A stretch of 64,000 nt of DNA from Litoditis marina. Its lineage: Eukaryota; Nematoda; Chromadorea; Rhabditida; Rhabditidae. A program made the position numbers and the translations under genes. Positions 12,101 through 20,300 of this stretch are shown piece by piece. The stretch covers positions 18,233,918 to 18,297,917 of the forward strand of contig OZ038438.1 of the NCBI GenBank assembly GCA_964036275.1. The letters are read 5' to 3'. Within the stretch, counting starts at the first letter, position 1. Each line of letters opens with the position of its first letter. The notes under the pieces are model-generated. The model was given only the letters and a program-made list of their open reading frames with translations, searched no databases and had not been told where the DNA came from.

Positions 12101-15100
12101 TTTGTATGTTTGTAATTAACAGTTATACATGAGTATTTTTCGGTTTTTGTAGCAGTAGCTGCTTCATTTGAGTGTAGCTGTCTAAGGGGCGCACAGAAGA
12201 AGACAAATCTCACAGTCGTTGGGCCCCCACTTTTTCATGAATTTTTCTCTTTTTGTAAACATGCCGTAGGTATGTAGAGAGCTGTTTTGATCTGTACCGT
12301 GCAGATAAAATTGTTTTCTTAATGAACCACTTGTCAAGTATTACCACCATTCGAAAAAAATGACGTCAACATTGCGGCTCTGAAAACTTACTTTATCTGC
12401 CCTTCAGAATCCGAGAAAACATCATGTTTGAATTAAGTTTCACCGTAAATCGACCATTTTCAAGAAACTTTCAGCATTCGAAAACATATTTCACGTCAAT
12501 TCTTTTTTTAAAATTCACGTCATCTGAGATCTGGCCTCCTGAATTCCAGAATATGTCATATTTAGATGAAGTTTCATCGTTAATATACCATTTTTGAGAT
12601 ATTTTCCCATTTAAAAATATATGTGACGTCAACTTTGCACTTTTCAAAAATGACGTCATCTGGTCTCCAGAATCCCAGAATACGTCACTCTTAGATTGAT
12701 TTTCACCGTTAATTGACCCTTTCTAAGATATTACCATTATTCGAAAATATATGTGACGTCAACTTTGCACTTTTCAAAAATGACGTCATCCGGCTTTCAG
12801 AATTCCAGAATACGTCATGTTCAGATGCAGTTCCACCGTTAATACCCCACTTGCCAACTATTATTATCATTTGTGAACATATTTGACGTCAACTTTGAAC
12901 TTTTGAATATGACGTCATCTGGCTTTCAGAATTCCAGAATACGACACCTTTCGATGGAGCTCCATCGTTAATAACCCACTCGCCAACTATTGTCATCATT
13001 TGGAGAAATATTTGACGTCAACTTTGTATTTTCCAGTATTAAGTCCCCTGGCCTCCAGAATCTCAGATAACGACATGTTTAGATGAAGTTCTATCGTTAT
13101 TAAACCAGTCGCCCACTATTATTATCATTTGAAGAATAATTTGACGTCAACTTTGTACTTTTAAAAAATTTGACGTCATCTGGCCTTCAGAATCTCGGAA
13201 TACGACATGTTTAGATGAATTTCCATCGTTATCAACTCACTTGCCAACTATTATCATCATTTGGAGAAATATTTGAGGGCAACTTTGCACTTTTCAAAGA
13301 TGACGTCATCTGATCTCCAGAATCCTGAATGACGTCATGAATAGATTCTTTAATATTTAAACTGAAGTGACGATGGTATCCTGTTTGAATTGCATCGAAA
13401 TCGGGCAGTCTTACCCTAACTTACAAGACAGTTTGTGAGTTTGCTTAATCGACCTGACAGAGAGAGCGAGAGAGTGCACAAAATGAAGAGACGCAGAGAC
13501 ATTTATTTCGAAAGGTCGTAACTTGGTGAAAATTAATTTTTTTCAGAAAAAACTTTGCGCTCATTCAATTTTTATATGAGTTCTGTCATCACTACAAATT
13601 TTAGCCAAATCTGGTCAGTTATGACCGAGATATGGCATCTGCGCACAACGGAAGGACACACGACGGAAGTTGGCGCTCTGGATGAAGCGAAAACGTCATA
13701 ACTGAGCTCAAACTCAACGGATTTTGTTCAAATTTGGGACACAACTTGCAAATATGCTGTAGAACATTTCCTAATTCTTAAAAGTTTTGTTCTGCAAAGT
13801 TGAGCTTTTTTGTGGGTAAACTAAAAAAACGGAGGCGCGCATTAGCCGGACCAAAGACAAATCTCGCACTGCGCTTCGCGCTGCGCGCGATTGGTCGGAA
13901 TGGAAGATGGTGTAGGGCGTCAAATAGTGGTTGTAATGTACTATGTACTTAGTATTTACAGAGTGGACAGCTAATTCAGAATGGGCTGATCAATGGAAAG
14001 CCAAACTTCCTCTGCAGACAATCATGCGTCTGTTGCAAGTACTGGTACCTCAAGTCGAGAAGATATGCATAGACAAGTGAGTGTTACAACATATCTAAAA
14101 TAGGTTCGCAGACTGTATAACCTGCTTTCAGCCGTATGTATTGTTGTTTAATAGTTTGAAAATGGTTTAACAGCCAAAACCCTAACTGGTCATCTGTGAA
14201 TTTTCGCTAAGACATTTCCGTTCCTATCTGTGTTTCAATACTGTTCTATGTTGAATGTCTGAGCTGAACATACGTTCCGAATGGGGATATGGGTGATTAC
14301 TTGAACATTGCGCTCAGATAGTTCTAATATCAAACACTTTCATTTCAATATGTTTGCTCGATTGCATTTCACTGTAAGAGTCGACTTGTTCAGTCCGCCC
14401 GCTCTTGCCATCGTCACGGCTGTCACTATTGTCTTGACCAAAGGCAAATAACTTTTTCTACGATACTTTTGATAATTCCATAATTCAAATGTTTCTGAAA
14501 ATTTTAAATGAATCATTATCTTTCTCAAATGATGGTATGAAATTGGTTCTTATATCTAATATTGCAGAGGGTTGACTGATGAGAGCGAGATTTTGAAGTT
14601 TCTCCAACACGGAACTCTGGTTGGTCTACTTCCGGTGCCCCATCCTATCCTCATCCGAAAGTATCAAGCTAATGCGGGGACAAATCATTGGTTCCGAACG
14701 TATATGTGGGGAGTCATTTACTTGAGGTATGTTCATATGGAACATATTTTGAGCAATAGGCGCTAACTGAGTGAACAATAGAAAAGAAGAGTAAAAAGAC
14801 ATATTTACTAACATAACATTTGAATAAAATTAGAAAAAAAACATAATTCCTGAAAGGCGCAGCCACTAGGAACATCAGCCGAAAAGCGTGAACGACCTAT
14901 TTCATGGAAAAGGGCAAAAGTCAAAAATATAGGTTTGAAGCTAGGAAAAAAACTATCACTCTCCAAGTTACAAATTATGACTGGATGTGAGCTCAGATTA
15001 CCCATATATGGAGTAGATAATAATAGAATAAAACATATAGTAAGATTGATAGTAATAAAAAGTAACAAACCGAAATTGAATCACAATTTCAGATAAAGAT

Positions 15101-15342
15101 TATTTGACGAAAGCTGTAGTTGAACAATTTAGTTTTACCAGTTTCGCTGAAAGTCAGTCGATAATTGTTCAGCTAGAGAAAAACAAATATGAAGCACTTC
15201 ATGGGAAGGATTTGGCAATTTTTTGTCGTTACCAATGACCATACATGTGAATTGCATAAAAATTGTTTTTTTTTTCAGAAATACATCGCCTCCAATTTGG
15301 TTTGATACACACGTCAAGTTATTTGAGATAACTAGATTGTAA
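161..15342 (+). CDS. HID1: HID1 (high-temperature-induced dauer formation 1 homologue), 5'-partial, 15 exons
   Basis: HID1 is a peripheral Golgi/trans-Golgi protein of the HID1/dymeclin family needed for neuropeptide sorting and dense-core-vesicle formation. Exons read from GT/AG sites with matching phases: 161-244, 768-936, 2428-2606, 3245-3370, 4172-4291, 4542-4632, 5077-5228, 5503-5581, 6504-6668, 6986-7102, 7381-7446, 7849-7941, 13962-14076, 14568-14726, 15279-15342 (TAA). Together they give 592 residues, in frame throughout. Family landmarks include LSDLLFCPGFTV, SIDSCEYIWESGVGF, LPLFTSMLNLVCSYDPVG, NYLGRIHREEDF, LLLLLSGERNFGVRLNKPYS, WFRTYMWGVIYLR and a C-terminus ending LFEITRL. Vertebrate HID1 has about 790 residues, so roughly 150-200 N-terminal residues (including any myristoylated start) are upstream of base 1. 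Exons 11-12 encode the variable Ser/Thr-rich linker. The 6-kb intron after 7941 is large because it holds a LINE and a DNA transposon. No frameshift or premature stop was seen, so the gene is probably functional. Confidence 0.95.
1224..1348. mobile_element. MITE-like foldback with GTTCATAC ends
   Basis: The segment begins GTTCATACTTTTTTTACGCT and ends with the near-reverse complement (…AGCGTAAAAGTATGAAC), so almost the whole 125 bp can fold on itself. The centre is rich in TGCAG/CTGCA. It lies in a HID1 intron. A relative lies at 1944-2153. No ORF of its own; interpreted as a non-autonomous DNA element. Confidence 0.65.
1480..1730. repeat. Cluster of GGTNACC palindromic heptamers
   Basis: About a dozen GGTTACC or GGTAACC heptamers and ACCGGTT variants occur in 250 bp, in both orientations and irregularly spaced by T-rich spacers. 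It sits in HID1 intron 2. It may be a degenerate satellite or the remains of a foldback element. Confidence 0.55.
1944..2153. mobile_element. Second GTTCATAC-type MITE-like element
   Basis: Contains the same building blocks as the element at 1224-1348: GTTCAT at the left, AAAAAGTATGAAC at the right, and internal TTTACGCTGCA / TGCAGCGT blocks. Pairing is less complete, which suggests an older or rearranged copy in the same HID1 intron. Confidence 0.5.
3477..3704. mobile_element. MITE-like element with CTAAATCCAGG inverted ends
   Basis: The left end CTAAATCCAGGGAAA matches the reverse complement of the right end TTTCCTGGATTTAG. The interior of about 200 bp is non-coding and contains further partly complementary TTTCAGG/CCTGAAA blocks. 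It lies in the HID1 intron between exons ending 3370 and starting 4172. Confidence 0.55.
3779..4075. mobile_element. Possible MITE remnant with GGGTTCGGGGTATT-like inverted ends
   Basis: The left side reads AGGAACCCCGATAATACCCCG and the right side GGGTTCGGGGTATTTTCAGG, which are imperfect inverted repeats about 270 bp apart in the same HID1 intron. Boundaries are uncertain. Confidence 0.35.
5892..6316. mobile_element. MITE-like element, TIR ATGTATAAAAAT…GAAAGAGA
   Basis: The left end ATGTATAAAAATGAG is followed after about 20 bp by GTGTGAAAGAGAAACCGATTA. The right end has the reverse complement, TAATCGGTCTCTCTTTCACAC and then ATTTTTATACAT. The element is 425 bp, has no ORF, and fills much of the HID1 intron 5582-6503. 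Confidence 0.6.
6723..6937. mobile_element. 215-bp MITE with CATACACCGCCAAGG TIRs and repeated GGGGTCGCGA
   Basis: The ends CATACACCGCCAAGGCCTCTTA and TAAGAGGCCCTTGGCGGTGTATG are inverted repeats. The interior holds four GGGG(A)GTCGCGA motifs with NruI-type TCGCGA cores. It lies in a HID1 intron 49 bp before the exon starting at 6986. The open frame across it (6773-7177) is an accident of the repeat. Confidence 0.7.
8397..9906 (-). pseudogene. LINE1 ORF2, reverse transcriptase part (broken)
   Basis: RT motifs read in sequence: KFSCGPDNIPTSFYK, NYRPISLT, QHGFLNNRSTTTNLLE, VYLDVSEAFDSVTH (catalytic Asp), SGVPQGSCLGPLLFLI, then LLVYADDCKIF (YADD), and finally VWNRLPAEIAL near the C-terminus. 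An in-frame TAG replaces the usual Tyr after LLFLI (about 9265), before YADD. A frameshift near 8830 separates EYGSE from the C-terminal part that ends at 8397. It is therefore a pseudogene. Confidence 0.8.
9891..10628 (-). CDS. LINE1 ORF2, APE-type endonuclease part
   Basis: ATG at 10628, directly after ORF1. The apurinic/apyrimidinic endonuclease motifs are in order: LLANVRGF (Asn), AVFTETFF (Glu), GVYRSPG (Tyr), VAGDFNLPDINW (Asp/Asn), ILDLVLTT (Asp) and ISDHHRVE (Ser-Asp-His). The domain would nick target DNA for target-primed reverse transcription. The frame stops 13 residues after an NLQSIDAPPSL segment; the RT continues in another frame from about 9906, without the usual linker of roughly 200 residues. 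Confidence 0.75.
   Translation of the reverse strand: MFKPLDYPKFLLANVRGFKSKQIDLSLELSLQTTIAVFTETFFSEQTNPNDVSIQNYNAVHVCRSSVSKKTTGGGVSIYYPDNFIGEVQSRLANHSFEIITVLLSSKNCEPFFLPGVYRSPGNDINFPNLFNAYIENLPKPRGCSKHIVAGDFNLPDINWLANITPGTMNTQFQHIISELGFKQLVNSTTRGNNILDLVLTTDDALLFDLNVTSQISDHHRVEAFLNIPKNLQSIDAPPSLCYRV
10637..11428 (-). CDS. LINE1 ORF1 protein
   Basis: A 263-residue ORF starting MSPRKKF and ending 8 nt upstream of the ORF2 start. Residues about 40-75 form a probable coiled coil (…ILINTVNKLVEANGHLSKQVENLLGVVETLL), which in LINE ORF1 proteins mediates multimerisation. Residues about 110-230 (…IVLVGCKE…DRIIKIHVARKEYYRDI…) look like the RNA-binding ORF1 core of nematode and insect CR1-like elements. 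I chose the ATG at 11428 because the frame upstream has no earlier ATG and the typical basic N-terminus begins here. It appears open throughout. Confidence 0.7.
   Translation of the reverse strand: MSPRKKFRSSQTLVNQSPLPADTSQNNRSEVPESPSELNILINTVNKLVEANGHLSKQVENLLGVVETLLSSRSPTTTQAQFASVVAAPFPLPKYNDFVTFQDVQERIEKKKESSIVLVGCKETPDENLLQAVRSKLTAANIPEDSVVDCHRHGRAKPDGGDRIIKIHVARKEYYRDIKYCVGTSGLGKYSRKDMTRGELNYNRALRNWCREMNAAGDGKKMYKVIDNQCKLVDVGPNKKAGSQEKIESGRRVNRGVISPQGV
11729..12241. repeat. 0.5-kb foldback at the left of composite element A
   Basis: Arms of about 190 bp (11729-11920 and 12055-12241) are near-perfect inverted repeats beginning TTCATGAAAAAGTGGGGGCC and containing TGAGATTTGTCTTC and a CGCCCCTTAGACAGCTA block. 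The loop is about 130 bp. It may be an element of its own that was trapped, or the structured end of the larger one. Confidence 0.8.
11731..13889 (+). mobile_element. Composite foldback/palindrome-array DNA element, copy A
   Basis: About 2.16 kb, flanked by a direct 3-bp ATT (11728-11730 and 13890-13892). Parts in order: a 0.51-kb foldback (11729-12241), an array of about 130-bp units rich in TGACGTCA (12361-13340), a 0.5-kb segment including GAGAGAGCGAGAGAGTGCAC, and a GC-rich end (GCGCTTCGCGCTGCGCGCG). The GC-rich end contains GACAAATCTCGCACTGCG, resembling the reverse complement of the left-end CTGTGAGATTTGTCTTC. There is no ORF, so it is presumably non-autonomous. Copy B lies inverted at 19193-20837. 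Confidence 0.75.
12361..13340 (+). repeat. Tandem array, about 130-bp unit, each with TGACGTCA palindromes
   Basis: Units recur at about 130 bp (TGACGTCA at 12624, 12754, 12884, 13014, then 13142). Each has a pair, GACGTCAACTTTGCACTTTTC and TGACGTCATCTGG, plus CCAGAATAC and CACCGTTAATA blocks. Seven to eight diverged units are visible. TGACGTCA is the CRE/ATF site, but here it may simply be a transposase or structural motif. Confidence 0.85.
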
Positions 15343-17246
15343 TTATGTAAATATAGTCCTTGTTTTCTCGAAATCAAACTCTGCTTTTTGTAATTTTATA
15401 TGTCCATAGCACATTTAGTTTTAACTTATTCTTTACTCGATTTCCTGTATTTTCAGGATATTTATGTATATTTCCGGTTCCAACTGATTCTTGTCAATTG
15501 CATGTGTTTGTCTCTATCTGCATATCATATTATGATCTAGTTCGAATATTATCATCTATATAGATGTTTTCCTTATGCTGTTTTGCATAAATTTATTACA
15601 CCTCCATGTATTGGCCATTCTGCTAACTGTTAATCTTTTGGAATTGAGAGTTTCATCGCGCATCTCCCCTTATGCGAACACAATGTCCATGGAACCTACT
15701 GGTACTCGGAGAATACATTTAAATGATGAAATATGAATGAAAATTGCGTACAACCGATGAATGCAAACATATTTGTGATACCATTCGAATAGAGCTCGCT
15801 CTGGCAAACAACACAATCTGTTCTCCTGTGTTTTGATTCCGCTATATTTAGTGGTGATTCAAAATTTATGTTTTAAAATTTGTATTTATGTTTGTTGTTC
15901 AAATCAACCTATATTCGGATAATTTTATCCCCATAACAGTCTGCTGTAGGGCTGTATTCAAAATTCGGTTGTGGTGCGTCTAATCTGGGGTACGGTACTC
16001 GGCAGATGGTCTATCAAAAGAATAATTCTATTATGATGACAGAACTGAGCATTCTGACATGAGTTATCGATTGTTCCCTCAATTCTAACTCGACACGACA
16101 AAGCTTGCAGATTTGTTTTTGGATATCACAATGGGAGTGAACATCAAAACTTCTGAACTACCTCTACAATCAACGTTTTGAAGTCCAGGCGCCCCAGAAA
16201 CGAGGTTGTGAAGATGCAGATATTATGAATTACACTTATACTACTTAGAAATGATACATTCTCATGAAGCAATAGTGACTCATTTCAATTCCTCTACCAA
16301 ACCATTCCAAACCAAACTCTGATTCCAATCACTATTTTTTCACCATGCAAATGTTTCATGTTAATCAAATACATGATATAATTTCTATTATTTTCTTGGC
16401 GGTGAAAAACGAGGTATACTATCACAGATACTCTGCTGTACTATTTTTCTAACTTCTGTGCGCTCTTGTGGTAAGCAACTAGGTGTAAATATTGTGCGCG
16501 AGTTCAGAGTTTGGCTAGCTCATGGAAAGAAGCTGGGGACATATTCGTGGAACACAGTAATGAGAAAACTCAACCGTACACTGTACCCACCAGTCCTATA
16601 AGGACATAAAATTGGTGGCGACTAAGTGGCTTCTGCTGCAATATTAGCACGGTACTCTTGTCAATGTCTCCAATGTCAAAGCTGTAGAGATAGTCTTCGT
16701 AAATGGAACAACTTTTCTACAGGTGATAGAGGAACAGGCCGGAAAACCCACACCAACCAGAGTTCCGTGTTGGAGAAAAAGTTGATTTCATCAATCACTT
16801 TTACAATTGCGAACCAAATTAGCTCTTCAAGAACTATCGAATGAGAAAATATAAACTCAATACTTAACTCTGAACGCACTCAACTAAAATGTCCGACAAA
16901 ATAATATTTTTATTGAAACATTTGTTTTTGATGAGTTGTGCATTTTCTTAATACGAACTCATGCATAAACATGTATAACTATATACACTGTGAAGGTCTC
17001 ATGTACCGTACTTTTCCTGCATTCTGAGCGAGTTGAAAATATAGTTTGTGCTTTGGAAGGTCAACAAATACATTTGTTGTGTGCGGGAGACTGTCGTACA
17101 GATGTGGCAAACGATGCGTGAATATGCAGCATAACCAGGATCGCTCGATAATTGAGGATCGACCTCCCGTGCTTGTGTACATATATGAATCATTGGTGCC
17201 CCGCCCATTCTACATCGCACATACATACGCCCTCCATGCGCAGCCA
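15343..17246. other. HID1-Rab intergenic region
   Basis: About 1.9 kb without convincing coding sequence. It is AT-rich, and open frames are short and lack splice support. It would contain the HID1 3' UTR and the Rab promoter. I saw no clear AATAAA in the first 150 bp after the HID1 stop, and no repeat with well-defined ends. Confidence 0.5.
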
Positions 17247-17393
17247 TGAACTACAACCATTTGTTTAAAGTAAGTTGCACTACGTGATAAATCAATGCCA
17301 TTCACACCATCAGACAATAGATTCGTTCGATCCTTCAAAGTAGTTCATAGTTGAAATCGTGATAATAGTGTGAAACTCGTGTGTTTTGTGTAG

Positions 17394-20300
17394 TTATTTC
17401 CTTTTATATTGTCGTGGTCGGAGATCACAACTGTGGCAAGTCATGTATTCTGCTGCGCTTCGCCGAGAACTCTTTCCGACTCGATCATATCAGCACACTG
17501 GGTGTGGACTTCAAGTTGAAAACTATCAAGTTGGGAAGAGACAAGGTGAGTCCGGTTTTACTCGCTTGCGAGCCCTACAGTTTTATAGAATTTTGCAATG
17601 TAAACGAAAAACAAACACAAAATTGATCCACGATCACATAACCGGACGATTAAAAATGAGTACCAGTGAGTACTAATCCACCTAATGAAATGCACATTGC
17701 CTACTTTTGCCAGATCTCATTTTCAACTAAAATATTAGTGAATAGACTCGCCAATGAAAATGTCCAGTGTTGTATGATGACAACAATTCAGATTCGGTTA
17801 GAACTTTGGGATACAGCTGGAATGGAGCGCTACCGCACTATCTATAACTCATATTATCATTCTGCACACGGAGTCATGTGTGTCTACGATATGACCAGTG
17901 AAAAATCGTTTGACAACTTGGAGAATTACTGGCTGAAGGAGATTCGGCAGAACGCTCCCCAAAACGCGGTGCTGATGCTGGTGGGGAACAAGGCTGATTT
18001 GGAAGTTGACAAGAAGGTTGGTGGAGTTTGGGCAGTGTAGTATAATACCTGTGTTACCTTTCAGCTTGTTTCCGTCCTATGATCATCGCGCACAAACGGG
18101 GCCATTAATAATCGGTAAGGTCATTTATCTGTAATGCCACTGCGCTGCCCGTCTACAAATAGTACAGCCAATGTATCGCTGCCCTCCCCCGCCCCCCACA
18201 AAGCAATACCAACCGTTTCAGCTGGTTATTCCTCCATCGCTAGTCACAAACAACAAGCCATTATTAGCTGCATGCAGACCACGGAACCAATAGATTGCTA
18301 TTTTGAACTATGAACGAAATAACTCAAAACTAGTTAGAAACAGTAAAGATATCTGATAACAATCGAAACGCGCGACTACATGTATCATCTATAAATCAAT
18401 CTGAATCTAAATGAGTGTATTTCGAAAATCACTCTGACGTTTCCGTCGAATGATTTGCAAGTAGACACTTGGTTTCAACCAACATGTTGCGTGCTTTGTT
18501 TACACATTTCCCAGCCTGTCACTAGTATGTTCTGCTCGTAAACTCCATACTGCGCGGTGTACACATTCCAATAGATGTACCAAATAGGTAAACTCGCTGC
18601 CTAACACAGTTTACAACAAATGCAATAATATATTGTCATAGCAAGACATTGGTTCGTTCTACCTCAAAGTTTTTTTTACATTTCTTACCCTGCGAACATC
18701 TTTTCGAAAGGAACATTACGTTTTGTCCGTCACAAAAAGGCTGATAATATGATTAGTACCAAAACAGAAATGGATGAATACATGTCAATCTCCGTTAAAA
18801 TACATGAAAGATTGAAAAATATAACGCAGTGGGTTCGAAAATCAGACTCAAGCTAAGGTTGTTGTCATAAACGCGATAGCTACGTCATGGTACGTGCACT
18901 TCTGCTACGTGAGAAGATAATAGTGTCGCAAAATACTGAATTTTTAGTATATCACATGATAATAATAATAATAATAATAATAGGTTTATTCCACAAAAAT
19001 CACACATGTTATCTCATAAGTATCCACGGGAATAACCTTAGAACCCCAAAGGGACGGGGTTATAACCCTCCCGTCTTCTGATATGGGGAGCGGGTGCGGA
19101 GTTCAGGTGATTCTCGCGTACTTTACTGTAACGAAAAAGGCACATTAGGATATAAAACAGAAACATCAATACAATCTAAATACGCCCTAAATCGCGCGCA
19201 GCGCGAAGCGCTGTGCGAGATTTGTCTTTGGTCCGGCTAATGCGCGCTTTCATTTTTTTAGTTCACTCTCAAAAAGGTCCAATTGTGCAAATCAAAACTT
19301 TTTATGATTTGCTGATTTTCTATGGCACATTTACAAGCTATATTCAAAATGTGAACGAAATTGATTAAGTTCGAGCCGAGTTATGACGTTATGCGCTTCA
19401 TGCAGACCGCCAACTTCCGCCGTGTATCTGTCTGTCTGTCTGTGTTGGTGCGCACTCCTGGGAAATTTTTATGTGTGAACCGATTTGACTGAAAATTTGG
19501 GACACGATAGATATCCCACTCAAACCTTGGGGGCGCAAACTTTTTTTTCGAAAAAAATCATTTTTCATTAAGTTATAGGTCTTTGAAAATGTCTCTGCGT
19601 CTCTTCATTTCGTGCACTCTCTCGTTCTCTCTGTCGCGGTAAATCAAATTGCGTTATAACTCACCTCAGTCCTAACCAATTCAAGTAAAATTTGGAGTAT
19701 GATACCACGACATGAACTGACATTGATTCAGATGTAAGTCTTCTACTGATGACGTCATCGAGGATTCTGGAGCTCGGATGACGTCATTTTTGAAAAGTGC
19801 AAAGTTGATGTCACATATATTTTCAAATGATGTTTATATCTTAGGAAGGGTCAATTAACGGTAAAACTCAATCTAAGAGTGACGTATTCTGGGATTCTGG
19901 AGACCAGATGACGTCATTTTTGAAAAGTGCAAAGTTGACGTCACATATTATTTCAAATGCTGAAAATATCTCAAAAATGGTATATTAACGATGAAACTTT
20001 ATCTAAATATGACTTATTCTGGAATTCAGAAGACCAGATGACGTCAACTTTTGAAAAAATTGACGTGAAATATGTTTTCGAATGCTGAAAGTTTCTTAAA
20101 AATGGTCAATTCACGATGAAACTTCATTCAAACATGACGTATTCTGGGAATCTGAAGGGCAGATAAAGTAAGTTTCCCGAACTGCAATGTTGACGTCATA
20201 TTTTTTTCGAATGATGGTAATACTTGACAAGTCATTCATTAAGAAAACAATTTTATCTGCACCGTACAGATCAAACCACATACCTACGGCATGTGTACAA

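Noticed and set aside
16500..16880. Possible inverted pair GAGTTCAGAGTTT / AACTCTGAAC
   Set aside because: Only about 15 bp of imperfect match over 370 bp; insufficient to call an element.
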